Source: JAGLTQ01 sp964605385 (GTDB lineage Bacteria; Pseudomonadota; Gammaproteobacteria; UBA6429; Thiohalophilaceae). From it: 59,161 bases of DNA. Shown piece by piece: positions 25,925 through 34,838 of this stretch. The stretch lies in contig CAZSCK010000006.1 in NCBI GenBank assembly GCA_964605385.1, positions 1-59,161 on the forward strand, written 5' to 3'. The position numbers were made by a program, and so were the translations under genes. Below the pieces are notes generated by a model. That model had not been told where the DNA came from. It made no database searches and was given only the letters and a program-made list of their open reading frames with translations. Within the stretch, counting starts at the first letter, position 1; every line of letters starts with the position of its first letter.

Positions 25925-26083
25925 GGTAGAGACAACTCCTTTTATATCATTGTAGTCACGGTAACTTTCTATCATGGCTTTAAGTTCTGACATGTTTATA
26001 TCATCTGGTTGGTTAATATATTCCGCCACTTTTCTAATCATTTTCCAACGCCAGAATTCCATGGGTGTTTCTTCTTTTATCAT
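25913..26083 (-). CDS. Small hydrophilic protein, 56 residues, unknown
   Basis: A 56-codon frame with AGAGG eight bases before the ATG at 26081-26083. The protein starts MIKEETPMEFWRWKMIRK and continues with a helical, acidic-basic composition; no cysteine or membrane segment. Its last four codons lie in the perfect inverted repeat used as terminator. It is supported by ribosome-binding site, composition and terminator placement; no family recognised. Confidence 0.5.
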   Translation of the reverse strand: MIKEETPMEFWRWKMIRKVAEYINQPDDINMSELKAMIESYRDYNDIKGVVSTNFN

Positions 26084-26150
26084 AAAGACCTCTTGTTTAA
26101 ATATATAAGTGTGATTCTATATTTGTTTTATGACACTTTAATGACGAAAA

Positions 26151-26402
26151 TTAATAATGTTGGCTGGACATTTCCATCTCGTACACAGGCTTGTGTGCTT
26201 TAAAGTGAACATGGGTAAAATACTTTTCGTTTAATCTTTTTATGGATTCTGATGCAAAATTATGTACATCTTTTTTTGAACCAGCTCGTAAATTCATTAT
26301 TGTATTTTTGTCATTTTCAATAATAAATTTATACCAGCTCATGTCTTCTGCTCCGTCAGGTGGAGTCACTTTTTCGAGACTTTTGATTTTATAGCGAGCC
26401 AT
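26151..26402 (-). CDS. Conserved small protein, unknown
   Basis: An 83-residue protein from the second of two tandem ATGs, chosen because AAGGA is then spaced seven bases away. It begins MARYKIKSLEKVTPPDG and has a conserved-looking core WYKFIIENDKNTIMNLRAGS. It is soluble, with no motif for catalysis. The short upstream region is shared divergently with ygiQ. Confidence 0.6.
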   Translation of the reverse strand: MARYKIKSLEKVTPPDGAEDMSWYKFIIENDKNTIMNLRAGSKKDVHNFASESIKRLNEKYFTHVHFKAHKPVYEMEMSSQHY

Positions 26403-26548
26403 CATCTTTTCCTTTTTTATGTGTTAATTTAAAGAAAAATATAGTCTCGGCTTATTACGTCCTTATGACAGTCTTTTTACACTTTCATGTTAAAGACTAG
26501 GCTATAATTGAATTTTATTTCCTCTGGTTAACAACCCTTCAAATCATC

Positions 26549-28738
26549 ATGGAATCTGTAAAAAATCTTTTTTCATATCGTCAATTCTGGGCTAAACGCT
26601 TCGGAACGGCCTCAGTCTTGCCTATGTCTAAAACAGAAATGGATGATTTAGGCTGGGATAGCTGCGATATTATTCTTGTTACGGGTGACGCATATGTTGA
26701 TCATCCCAGCTTTGGCATGGCTTTGATTGGTCGTTTATTAGAAGCACAGGGTTTTCGCGTAGGTATTATTTCGCAACCTGACTGGAAAAGTGCCGAGGCT
26801 TTTAAAATTTTAGGTAAGCCCAATTTGTTTTTTGGTGTGACCGCCGGAAATATGGATTCCATGATCAATCGTTATACTGCTGATCGTCGTATTCGTTCAG
26901 ATGATGCTTACACTGCTGATGCAGAAGGTGGTAAGCGACCGGATCATTCTGTTGTCGTTTATGCTCAACGCGCACGAGAAGCCTTTAATGATGTGCCGAT
27001 TGTTATTGGTGGTATCGAAGCATCGTTACGACGAATTGCACATTATGATTATTGGTCGGATAAAGTTAAGCGTTCGATTTTAATGGATTCAAAAGCAGAC
27101 ATGCTGGTGTTCGGAAATGGTGAACGACAGATAGTTGAAATTGCACATCGTTTGGCAACAAGAGAAAATATAAAAGATATTACAGATGTTCGTGGTACTG
27201 GATTTATACGTAAAGAATTTCCCCAGAGCTGGAATGAAATAGATTCAACACATATTGATGAATTAGGTAAGGTTGATGTACCTAAAAACCCGTATGCAGA
27301 AACGTCAGATAATAATGACTCAGCTGAAAATAATTCCTATGAAGCAGTTGTAGACTTTCAATCAAAGTTAGATAAAAAACGCATCTCTCGCATAGAAAAG
27401 TTTGATCGGGCAACAAGTTATATTCGTTTACCTTCATACGAACAAGTCATAAACGATAAAGTTCTTTATGCGCATACTTCACGTATTTTACACCTTGAAA
27501 CAAATCCCGGTAATGCACGTGCATTAGTACAACGTTATGGTAAACGAGATATTTGGTTAAACCCACCACCACTTCCATTAACAACGAAAGAAATGGATCG
27601 TTTGTATGAGCTACCCTATACAAGGGTGCCACATGCTGCTTATGAAAATAAAAAAATTCCCGCTTATGAAATGATCCGTTTCTCTATTAATATAATGCGT
27701 GGATGTTTTGGTGGTTGTACTTTTTGTTCTATCACAGAACACGAAGGTCGTATTATTCAAAATCGTTCTGAAGATTCTATTATTCAGGAAATCGAAACCA
27801 TTCGGGATACCGTGCCCGGGTTTACCGGAATCATTTCAGATCTTGGTGGGCCAACAGCGAACATGTATCGACTGGCTTGCAAGACTCGTGAAATAGAAGC
27901 CGCATGCCGCAAACCTTCTTGTGTCTACCCCGGTATATGTCAAAACCTGGGAACAGATCATTCGCCGTTAATCAGTTTATACAAGCGTGCACGTAAGCTT
28001 CCGGGCGTTAAAAAAGTTTTAATAGGTTCAGGTGTACGTTACGACCTTGCCGTTGAATCACCCGAATACGTAGAAGAACTTGTTGCTCACCATGTTGGTG
28101 GCTATTTAAAAATTGCACCAGAGCATACCGAAGAAAATACGTTATCTAAAATGATGAAGCCGGGTATAGGAACCTATGATCGTTTTAAAGAAATGTTTGA
28201 AGCAGCAACAAAAAAAGCAGGTAAAGAACAATATCTCATTCCTTACTTTATAGCAGCGCATCCCGGCACGACAAATGAAGATATGATGAACCTTGCTATC
28301 TGGCTCAAGAAAAATGGTTTTCGTGCAGATCAAGTACAAACATTTATACCTTCACCAATGGCAACAGCGAGCGCAATGTATTATTCGGCTAAAAATCCAT
28401 TGAAGCGTGTAACGCATAGTAGTGAAGATTTATTTATTGCAAAAAATTTAAAAGTTCGACGTTTACATAAAGCATTTTTACGTTATCACGATCCACATAA
28501 CTGGCCAATCCTGCGTGAAGCATTAAAAGAACTAGGACGTGCTGATTTAATTGGAAATGGCAAACGTCATTTGATCCCCAGTTTTCAGCCAAAAGGTACT
28601 TTTGATAAAGATAATAATAAAAAGAAATCTTGTTCAAAACCATTTGTAACAAAACACACAGGTGAACAAAAAATAACCAATAGTAATCCGCAAAGAAAAA
28701 ACAGGAAAAAAAAGCGTACGAATAAAAAATCGAGCTAG
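26549..28738 (+). CDS. ygiQ: YgiQ-family radical SAM protein
   Basis: A 729-residue radical SAM enzyme of unknown reaction, found across proteobacteria and other phyla. The N-terminal B12-binding-like region (about 40-200) includes YVDHPSFGMALIGRLLE. The cluster motif is CX3CX2C at Cys386, Cys390 and Cys393 (CFGGCTFC), ligating the 4Fe-4S cluster. The C-terminus is a basic Lys/Asn-rich tail (about 690-729). Length is normal for the family. The start at 26549 gives the conserved N-terminus FSYRQFWAKRFG. Confidence 0.94.
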   Translation: MESVKNLFSYRQFWAKRFGTASVLPMSKTEMDDLGWDSCDIILVTGDAYVDHPSFGMALIGRLLEAQGFRVGIISQPDWKSAEAFKILGKPNLFFGVTAGNMDSMINRYTADRRIRSDDAYTADAEGGKRPDHSVVVYAQRAREAFNDVPIVIGGIEASLRRIAHYDYWSDKVKRSILMDSKADMLVFGNGERQIVEIAHRLATRENIKDITDVRGTGFIRKEFPQSWNEIDSTHIDELGKVDVPKNPYAETSDNNDSAENNSYEAVVDFQSKLDKKRISRIEKFDRATSYIRLPSYEQVINDKVLYAHTSRILHLETNPGNARALVQRYGKRDIWLNPPPLPLTTKEMDRLYELPYTRVPHAAYENKKIPAYEMIRFSINIMRGCFGGCTFCSITEHEGRIIQNRSEDSIIQEIETIRDTVPGFTGIISDLGGPTANMYRLACKTREIEAACRKPSCVYPGICQNLGTDHSPLISLYKRARKLPGVKKVLIGSGVRYDLAVESPEYVEELVAHHVGGYLKIAPEHTEENTLSKMMKPGIGTYDRFKEMFEAATKKAGKEQYLIPYFIAAHPGTTNEDMMNLAIWLKKNGFRADQVQTFIPSPMATASAMYYSAKNPLKRVTHSSEDLFIAKNLKVRRLHKAFLRYHDPHNWPILREALKELGRADLIGNGKRHLIPSFQPKGTFDKDNNKKKSCSKPFVTKHTGEQKITNSNPQRKNRKKKRTNKKSS

Positions 28739-28912
28739 GGTAAATACCTAAGCGGCCTGTAAGGCATTTATGAAAATCAGGCTTTGCTAAATTACGATTT
28801 AGTCTTTTTGTTACAGAAAAGTAAACAATGTAAATTCTGCTTGAGATCGAAGACGACTCAAAATAATTGGTATAGACTTATTTGAAAATAACCACTTAGG
28901 CAGGAAAAGATT

Positions 28913-29305
28913 TTGGTAAGTTCGGTTTCACCACAGCGTCATATTTTAGTAGTTGATGATGATGAACTTGTTTCAGAATATCTCGGCGCGTTGCTGGAAG
29001 CTGAAAGCTACAATGTCATGGTACTGAATGAGCCTGCTGCTGCCCTCGAATATTTTAAAGAACATCCTGATGACTTTGATTTGATTGTGACTGATCAGGT
29101 TATGCCTGGTTTAACCGGCGTTGAGATTGCTCAGTCGATATTAAAACTTCGCCCGGATCTACCGATATTATTAATTACTGGCTACAGTGAAAAAATAAGT
29201 GCAGAAAATGCAAAATCCTTTGGTCTGAGTGGTTTTTTTCCAAAACCGATTAATGAAAGCCTGTTTTTAGATAAAATCAGCGATCTGGTCGCTTGTACAG
29301 CTTAA
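28913..29305 (+). CDS. Single-domain response regulator (CheY-like)
   Basis: A 130-residue receiver domain without output domain. Acidic pocket DDDE at 15-18, phosphoacceptor Asp61 in DLIVTDQVMPG, Thr in ITGYSE and Lys in FFPKPIN complete the active site. It is likely to act as a phospho-relay intermediate or by protein contact. The start is a TTG with AGGAAAAG upstream; no kinase gene is adjacent. Confidence 0.85.
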   Translation: MVSSVSPQRHILVVDDDELVSEYLGALLEAESYNVMVLNEPAAALEYFKEHPDDFDLIVTDQVMPGLTGVEIAQSILKLRPDLPILLITGYSEKISAENAKSFGLSGFFPKPINESLFLDKISDLVACTA

Positions 29306-29479
29306 GTTCAACAGCAAATTCCTCTAATATCCCGCAATATCCCATTTTTCTACAAAAAATAGCCGCATTAGCAGTTTTTATCTTATTTATTAGGAATTTA
29401 GCGAAAAGCTGGAGTAAAATAACCCATTTTTTGTTGTGCGGATAATTTTTGTGCAATGCGGTGGTGTTTGGAGTTAAAA

Positions 29480-30358
29480 ATGCGGAAAAATTTTCCTCTA
29501 TCTATATTCTTTGTGTTTATTTTAAATGCGGGCTTTATACTGCAACCCTTGAGTGCGCATGAAGAAAAGCCCGATAATAGCTGGTGGTGGAGTAATTCAT
29601 GGTGGAATGAGGGCAAAATTCCTAACTCAAAGAATTATAAGCTGAAGGTAGAATGGAGTAGTTATGATAGTAACGGGGTTGAAGTGCCTGTGATGGTGGT
29701 TCGGCCAAAGACAAAAGGTAAATTTCCGGCAGTATTTTTTCAACATGGTCGCCGTGGTTTAGATGAATTAATTCAACGTCATGCGAAGCGTATTGCTGCA
29801 CAAGGTTTTGTGGTGCTTGCCCCGGATATCTACAAAGCGCACTTTATTGGCACGCATCCGATTGAGCATGATTATGAGCTGGAAAAAGACGTCAATAAAG
29901 GTCTGGATATTTTATTGGCGCGTAACGATATTAGCAGTAAAAAAGCCTGCTTGTATTCGCATACACGTGGTGGTTATTACACCTTAAAAGTGGCAGCGAC
30001 ATTTAAACGTCAGGAGAAAGATGTTGCTTGTTACGTTTCATATTATCCACACTTACAGGATCCTAATGCACCAGAAGCATTGCAAGTGTATGGTTATGCA
30101 CCTGAAGTTGATAAAATGAAAATCCCAATGCTGGTTTTTATTGGTGATGAAGAACAATACCAACGCCGTCGTGTGATTGAATCAGGGATAAAGTCATTAC
30201 GTGAAAAAGGTCGTGATGCTCGCATTATTATTTATCCCGGCGTTGGACGTGGCTTTGATTTCAGACCTGAAAATGTCAGAACCTTTGCCGATGATTTGGC
30301 CTCAAAAGATGCGCTGCAACGTGCAGCAGCATTTATGAATAAACATTTGAATAAGTAG
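29480..30358 (+). CDS. Secreted dienelactone-hydrolase-like protein lacking the usual nucleophile
   Basis: From the ATG at 29480 (GGAG spaced seven bases; the ATG at 29456 lacks one) the protein has a signal peptide ending in LSA, then an alpha/beta-hydrolase domain of the DLH family. FFQHGRRGL and FVVLAPDIYK fit the oxyanion and strand motifs. The nucleophile elbow, normally G-x-[CS]-x-G, reads SHTRGG, with Thr at the nucleophile position and Ser replacing the first Gly. The protein may therefore be non-catalytic or use another residue. It is followed six bases later by the DAHP synthase gene. Confidence 0.75.
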   Translation: MRKNFPLSIFFVFILNAGFILQPLSAHEEKPDNSWWWSNSWWNEGKIPNSKNYKLKVEWSSYDSNGVEVPVMVVRPKTKGKFPAVFFQHGRRGLDELIQRHAKRIAAQGFVVLAPDIYKAHFIGTHPIEHDYELEKDVNKGLDILLARNDISSKKACLYSHTRGGYYTLKVAATFKRQEKDVACYVSYYPHLQDPNAPEALQVYGYAPEVDKMKIPMLVFIGDEEQYQRRRVIESGIKSLREKGRDARIIIYPGVGRGFDFRPENVRTFADDLASKDALQRAAAFMNKHLNK

Positions 30359-30364
30359 TAAATT

Positions 30365-31429
30365 ATGAGCATGAAATATAAAACAGATGACTTGCGTATC
30401 ACTGCGATGAATGAAGTGATTTCGCCGGAACAATTACATAAAGATTGTCCAATTTCAGAAGCAGCCAGTAAGTTGATTTTTGATACCCGTACTGCGATTC
30501 ACGACATTTTGAACGGTAAAGATGATCGTTTGTTAGTGATTATCGGACCTTGTTCTATTCATGATCCTGATGCGGCGCGTGAATATGCAGCAGGTTTAAA
30601 AGAAATGCGTAATGAGTTGGGTGAAAACTTATTAATCGTAATGCGTGTTTATTTTGAAAAGCCACGTACCACAGTTGGCTGGAAAGGTTTGATTAATGAT
30701 CCAAACCTTGATGAAAGTTATGAAATCAATAAAGGTCTGCATCTTGCTCGTTCTTTGTTAGCAGACTTAAATGACATGGACGTGCCTGCCGCAACGGAAT
30801 TTCTTGATTTGATTACTCCACAATATGTTGCAGACTTAATTAGTTGGGGTGCGATTGGTGCGCGGACTACAGAAAGTCAGGTGCATCGTGAGTTAGCTTC
30901 AGGTTTATCTTCGCCTGTGGGTTTCAAAAACGCGACAGATGGCGGGCTTCAGGTTGCGATTGACGCAATTGGTGCAGCGAGTCGTCCACATAATTTTCTT
31001 TCATTAACCAAAGAAGGTTACTCCGCTATTTTTGCCACAACCGGTAATGATGACTGCCATATTATTTTACGCGGTGGCAAAGAGCCAAACTATGATGCAA
31101 CTCATGTTAAGCAAGCAATTGCTGAACTTGAAGCTGCCGGTGTACAACAACGTTTAATGGTTGACTGCAGTCATGCAAATAGTCAAAAAGATCATCAACG
31201 TCAAATTTATGTGGCTGATGTTATTGCAGAACAAATTTCTCAAGGCAATGAAAACATTATGGGCGTGATGATAGAAAGCCACCTGGTTGCAGGGCGGCAA
31301 AATGTTGAAGCCGGTAAAGAGCTGGTTTATGGCCAAAGTGTTACAGATGCTTGTATCAACTGGAATGACAGCATAAAGGTATTAAGAAACCTGGCGGATG
31401 CAGTTAAGCAACGCCGGGCTGTAAAATAA
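30365..31429 (+). CDS. 3-deoxy-7-phosphoheptulonate synthase (DAHP synthase, class I)
   Basis: Condenses phosphoenolpyruvate and erythrose 4-phosphate, the first step of aromatic amino-acid synthesis; cytoplasmic and metal-dependent. The 354 residues align with AroF/G/H-type enzymes, with IGPCSIHDPDAAREYA, EKPRTTVGWKGLINDP, GARTTESQVHRELASG and VDCSHANSQKDH present. Which amino acid regulates it cannot be read here, so no letter is given. It is likely co-transcribed with slyX, six bases downstream. Confidence 0.95.
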   Translation: MSMKYKTDDLRITAMNEVISPEQLHKDCPISEAASKLIFDTRTAIHDILNGKDDRLLVIIGPCSIHDPDAAREYAAGLKEMRNELGENLLIVMRVYFEKPRTTVGWKGLINDPNLDESYEINKGLHLARSLLADLNDMDVPAATEFLDLITPQYVADLISWGAIGARTTESQVHRELASGLSSPVGFKNATDGGLQVAIDAIGAASRPHNFLSLTKEGYSAIFATTGNDDCHIILRGGKEPNYDATHVKQAIAELEAAGVQQRLMVDCSHANSQKDHQRQIYVADVIAEQISQGNENIMGVMIESHLVAGRQNVEAGKELVYGQSVTDACINWNDSIKVLRNLADAVKQRRAVK

Positions 31430-31435
31430 TCAAGC

Positions 31436-31639
31436 ATGGAAAATAAAATAATAGATCTGCAAAGCAAACTTGTTTTCCAGGATGAGACTATTAATCAATT
31501 AAATGAAGTGATTACTGATCAACAAAATCAGTTAGATCAATTACGTGAAGAAATCAGACTTCTGGGTTTACGTATAGCCAATGTTGCACAATCAAACACT
31601 GGAACAGAAGAAAAAGAACCACCGCCACCGCATTATTAA
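31436..31639 (+). CDS. slyX: SlyX family protein
   Basis: A 67-residue coiled-coil protein: heptad-like helix over residues 3-50 (LQSKLVFQDETINQLNEVIT) and the characteristic C-terminal PPPHY. SlyX is widespread in gammaproteobacteria with no defined function. It starts six bases after the DAHP synthase stop. Confidence 0.88.
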   Translation: MENKIIDLQSKLVFQDETINQLNEVITDQQNQLDQLREEIRLLGLRIANVAQSNTGTEEKEPPPPHY

Positions 31640-31762
31640 GTCAAAATCAAAAGGCTTCAACGATGCCAGATCGTGCGGAGCAGGTTGAAAACTGGTATTT
31701 CTATAGCGTTCTTTGTAGTGATCTGCCAAGGCATTGGCGTAGCACGTGAAATACCACAATGA

Positions 31763-31788
31763 GCAGCCCCGTAGAATTACAGGGCTGC
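31763..31788. terminator. Possible terminator hairpin downstream of the DsrE-family gene
   Basis: Arms GCAGCCC and GGGCTGC (31763-31769 and 31782-31788) with a 12-base loop, 19 bases beyond the minus-strand DsrE stop. No clear U-run follows, so termination strength is uncertain. Confidence 0.45.
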
Positions 31789-31806
31789 ACTGTACAGCAC
31801 GGATTC

Positions 31807-32154
31807 CTAGTCGTTATTTGAAGTTACAACCTCGTACCCAAGATTTTGAAAATCAACGAGTTCAGTGACACATTGAGAAACATACTTCACACCAGGAATG
31901 AGACGATCTGCGGTCAGGTTCTGTCTTTTTGCAGTATGGGAGCACATGTAGAAATCAACCCCTTTGTCAATCAGATCCGTAACTTGAGCTTGATGCGCAG
32001 CTGATAACACGTCATTTGCAACCATCTTCCAGGCAGAAGCATAGACAACGGCTACGATATGATAGTCTTTGCCGCGCTTCATACCGTTGGTGATTTCATA
32101 ATCCAGAATCATGCCACGGATTGCATGCAGAGCGTACATTTTAGAAGAGTTGCC
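31807..32154 (-). CDS. DsrE-family protein, 5' end lost in assembly gap
   Basis: The frame runs from the stop at 31807 to the gap edge at 32154 (116 codons), so the N-terminus is missing. A methionine at 32137-32139 is internal: the residues GNSSK before it fit the DsrE pattern, GNSSKMYALHA. The body (GVDFYMCSHTAKRQNL, then DRLIPGVKYVSQCVTELVD) is characteristic of DsrE/DsrF-like proteins. Those carry a persulfide or bind sulfur intermediates in sulfur-oxidising bacteria; two cysteines are present. It may begin with a signal peptide, but this cannot be seen. Confidence 0.82.
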   Translation of the reverse strand, partial: GNSSKMYALHAIRGMILDYEITNGMKRGKDYHIVAVVYASAWKMVANDVLSAAHQAQVTDLIDKGVDFYMCSHTAKRQNLTADRLIPGVKYVSQCVTELVDFQNLGYEVVTSNND

Positions 32155-32254
32155 NNNNNNNNNNNNNNNNNNNNNNNNNNNNNNNNNNNNNNNNNNNNNN
32201 NNNNNNNNNNNNNNNNNNNNNNNNNNNNNNNNNNNNNNNNNNNNNNNNNNNNNN
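32155..32254. other. Assembly gap without shared flanks
   Basis: One hundred Ns. The flanks share no sequence, so the true gap length is unknown. It removes the start and promoter of the DsrE-family gene. Confidence 0.9.
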
Positions 32255-32303
32255 CACTATAAGCATAGATGTGTAAATCGTTAATATTATTATGGATGTC
32301 CAG

Positions 32304-32322
32304 ATAACTCGGCCAGAGTTAT
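32304..32322. repeat. Short perfect palindrome
   Basis: ATAACTC and GAGTTAT around a five-base GGCCA loop. It lies in otherwise featureless sequence between the assembly gap and the gene remnant, with no U-run. Could be an operator or a hairpin; no evidence decides. Confidence 0.4.
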
Positions 32323-32383
32323 ATGTTAATTTGCAGCGGTTATTGCAATATGCACAATGAATAATTATTCACTATTATATTCT

Positions 32384-32539
32384 TTAGTTTTTTTTGATTA
32401 TATTTTTACGTAAATACTCGAGCATTTCTTCTATATTGTTTTAATCTATATCACCATTCATTATGAATCCCTGGCCTTCAGCTTCAGGTTTATTTGGATC
32501 ATAAATGTCTGTGTCAAAACGAATGACTTGATGCGCTTG
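32384..32539 (-). pseudogene. Remnant of a protein-coding gene with one internal stop
   Basis: On the minus strand a frame starting at the attC-like motif encodes QAHQVIRFDTDIYDP, then KPEAEGQGFIMNGDID, meets TAA, and continues in frame as NNIEEMLEYLRKN to a second TAA. Both parts are protein-like in composition, which suggests a single C-terminal end with a nonsense mutation. The upstream part of the gene is absent, replaced by the orphan ORF. Product not recognised. Confidence 0.4.
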
Positions 32540-32872
32540 TTAGGTACTATTTTTATTTTTTTCATTTAATATAGTTAATAAAATAAAGTTAATGCCGAGT
32601 AAAACTAAAACAATTAATAACATGGTTATTGTTTTTTCTGCTTTGTAGTTATGAATTTTCAAATTTTTACTACTGCTGTTGATGTATTCAATATATGAGT
32701 TTTTGATAGTGTCAATATTATTTGTTTTGTTTATTTCTTGTAATTTTTGTTTGTAAAGATGTCCGTTATTTGTTGATGCTATATCAGTATGCTCAGTATA
32801 CACCCATGAAAATACCAGGCCACACAGAATTATTGCTAAAATATTTGTTATTAGTAATCCTTTGTGAATCAT
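32540..32872 (-). CDS. Orphan membrane protein within attC-like half-sites
   Basis: A 110-residue, very AT-rich gene. Helices at about 6-24 and 82-104 enclose a polar segment, so a two-pass membrane protein is likely. It is unusual in that its TAA stop is part of ACCTAAC and the sequence just upstream of its ATG ends in GTTAGGT. These are complementary seven-base boxes like those bounding integron gene cassettes. No homologue recognised. Confidence 0.5.
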   Translation of the reverse strand: MIHKGLLITNILAIILCGLVFSWVYTEHTDIASTNNGHLYKQKLQEINKTNNIDTIKNSYIEYINSSSKNLKIHNYKAEKTITMLLIVLVLLGINFILLTILNEKNKNST

Positions 32873-33059
32873 TTTTTGTTACCTAACGTTTGAGTTGTGG
32901 GGGCAGGCGTGTTGTTTACTCATCACTTAATTGCCACGATTTTTTCATTTGTATTTCTTTTTATTGCTTTTGATTTACTACATATATTAGGGACTCGTTC
33001 TTGACTGCCTCGCTATCGCTCAGCCCAAGAGTGCTTCCTCATATTGTTTTTAGCAATAT

Positions 33060-33548
33060 TCAGGGCGCGTAATGATGAGTTTTTATTAAATCATTTTCAC
33101 AACAACGCTTATATTTTTTTCCGCTTTGACACGGACAGGGCATGTTTTTTGTAAGCTGAACTGTTTTAACATTTTCACCTTCTAGGTATTGCCAGTTTTT
33201 GTCTTTAACAAAACGACTTATTTCAGTTAAAGCGTATATTTTTTCTTTATTTAGAGTGTCTTGAGTAAAGTAGGCAACAAAATGAACATCATTTTCAGTT
33301 GCAGAAATAATTTTTAACTTCTTCCACTGCGTCGAATCATTGGTTAAATCAAGTGAGTCTGGCCAGGTTGATTCATGCCAGCTTTTTAGTAAATAATTTT
33401 CGTTTTTTAAAATATACGCAGTATAGCGTGAACGCATGAGTTGTTCTGGGTTTTCAGCGGTTTGAGCTGTGTTAATAAATTTACCACAGCATTCGTCATA
33501 ACGTTTTTCTGAACCGCAAAGACAATCTTGTATCGGTTCACTTAACAT
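33060..33548 (-). CDS. ychJ: YchJ-family SEC-C motif protein
   Basis: A 162-residue UPF0225 protein with two SEC-C-type zinc motifs. The N-terminal one is CLCGSEKRYDECCGKF (residues 9-24); the C-terminal one is CPCQSGKKYKRCC (137-149). The central domain contains MRSRYTAY, conserved in the family. SEC-C motifs bind zinc and are thought to mediate contacts with the translation or secretion machinery; the exact role is unknown. It starts six bases after the dctM stop and is probably the last gene of the TRAP operon transcript. Confidence 0.9.
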   Translation of the reverse strand: MLSEPIQDCLCGSEKRYDECCGKFINTAQTAENPEQLMRSRYTAYILKNENYLLKSWHESTWPDSLDLTNDSTQWKKLKIISATENDVHFVAYFTQDTLNKEKIYALTEISRFVKDKNWQYLEGENVKTVQLTKNMPCPCQSGKKYKRCCENDLIKTHHYAP

Positions 33549-33554
33549 TGCCTG

Positions 33555-34838
33555 TTAGCGAACAAGGACGAGTGACAGTGCAGGCCAGTAGGTAATAATT
33601 AAGACTGCCGCAAGTAAAACAAAAAAGAAGGGGATAGTGGCTTTATAAATATCAGTGATCGGTTTGTTGAAGCGGTAGCTGGCTATAAATAAGTTCATGC
33701 CAACAGGGGGGGTGAAATAACCAAGCTGCATGTTGGCAAGAAAAATAATACCAAGGTGGATGGGATCAATTCCGTAACCTATTGCCAGCGGTACAATGAG
33801 TGGCACCATGATTACCAAGGCAGAAAAAATATCGAGTATCGCGCCAAGAATAAGCAGAAATACATTCAAGAAAAGTAAAAAGGTTAAAGGGCTATCTACA
33901 TGTTTTTTGACCCACTCAAATAATATGGTAGGTATTTCAGCATCAATTAAATAATTTGTTAATGCCAGCGAGACACCCAGTATTAAGAGTATACCGCCGA
34001 CGACAAGCATGGCTTCTTTAGCGATATCGGGTAGTTCTTTTAAACTTGTTTCTTTATAAATAAATAGTTGAACAATAAGCACATATAAAGCGGTGATTGC
34101 CGCGGCTTCTGATATGGCAAAGAGGCCACCATAAATTCCACCCAGCACAATAAAGGGTAAGGGAATTTCCCAGCTCGCTTCTTTTAGTGCTGCGAAGGCT
34201 TCTTTTTTATCAAATGGGATTTTGGTTTTGCGGATTTTTCGGTTGGCCCAGCCGCTCCATAAAATGATAACAAAGATCATTAACAAGCTTGGAAATAAAC
34301 CGGCAATAAAAAGTTCGTTAATGGTAACGGATTGTTCCAGATCCATTTGTTGAACAATCACAGCATAAATAATGAGCGGTAATGAAGGCGGCAGTAACAA
34401 ACCTAAACTGCCCGAGGTAGTGACTAAACCAAGGCTAAAGCTTTTATTGTAGCCATCACTTTTTAAAGCAGGGTAAAGTAAAGCGCCCAGGGCGACAATC
34501 GTAATCCCGGTTGCGCCAGTGAATGCGGTAAATAAAGCGCAGGAAAATAAACTCACTACAACAAGTTCGCCAGGCATCCAGCCGAGTAAGGCGCGAGATA
34601 AGCGCACTAGTCTTTGTGATGTATTGCCGTGACTTAAAAGATAACCGGTCAGGGTAAATAAAGGTAAAGCAAGTAATAATGGTGTGTTGGTTAAACGATA
34701 AATTTCAATTGCAATAACAGAAAGATCAATACCGGAAGAATAAAAGCCAACTAACGCAAGTGATAAAATAACCGCAAACAGAGGCATGCCAAATAAAGCG
34801 AGCAGCAGGATAAGGCCAATTAATAAACCAAAGCTCAT
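33555..34838 (-). CDS. TRAP transporter large permease (DctM subunit)
   Basis: A 427-residue inner-membrane protein with about 11-12 hydrophobic helices and the family motifs GSLGLLLPPSLPLIIYA and GIIFLANMQLGYFTPPVGMNLF. The large permease is the ion-coupled translocation channel. It starts within the last bases of dctQ (ATGA-type four-base overlap), so translation is coupled. The substrate is unknown; the sodium-coupled dicarboxylate class is the family default, not evidence for it here. Confidence 0.93.
   Translation of the reverse strand: MSFGLLIGLILLLALFGMPLFAVILSLALVGFYSSGIDLSVIAIEIYRLTNTPLLLALPLFTLTGYLLSHGNTSQRLVRLSRALLGWMPGELVVVSLFSCALFTAFTGATGITIVALGALLYPALKSDGYNKSFSLGLVTTSGSLGLLLPPSLPLIIYAVIVQQMDLEQSVTINELFIAGLFPSLLMIFVIILWSGWANRKIRKTKIPFDKKEAFAALKEASWEIPLPFIVLGGIYGGLFAISEAAAITALYVLIVQLFIYKETSLKELPDIAKEAMLVVGGILLILGVSLALTNYLIDAEIPTILFEWVKKHVDSPLTFLLFLNVFLLILGAILDIFSALVIMVPLIVPLAIGYGIDPIHLGIIFLANMQLGYFTPPVGMNLFIASYRFNKPITDIYKATIPFFFVLLAAVLIITYWPALSLVLVR

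Noticed and set aside
31640..31806. Small plus-strand ORF or structured RNA after slyX
   Set aside because: The only frame is 28 codons without a ribosome-binding site, and no stable fold other than the short hairpin at 31763 was noticed.
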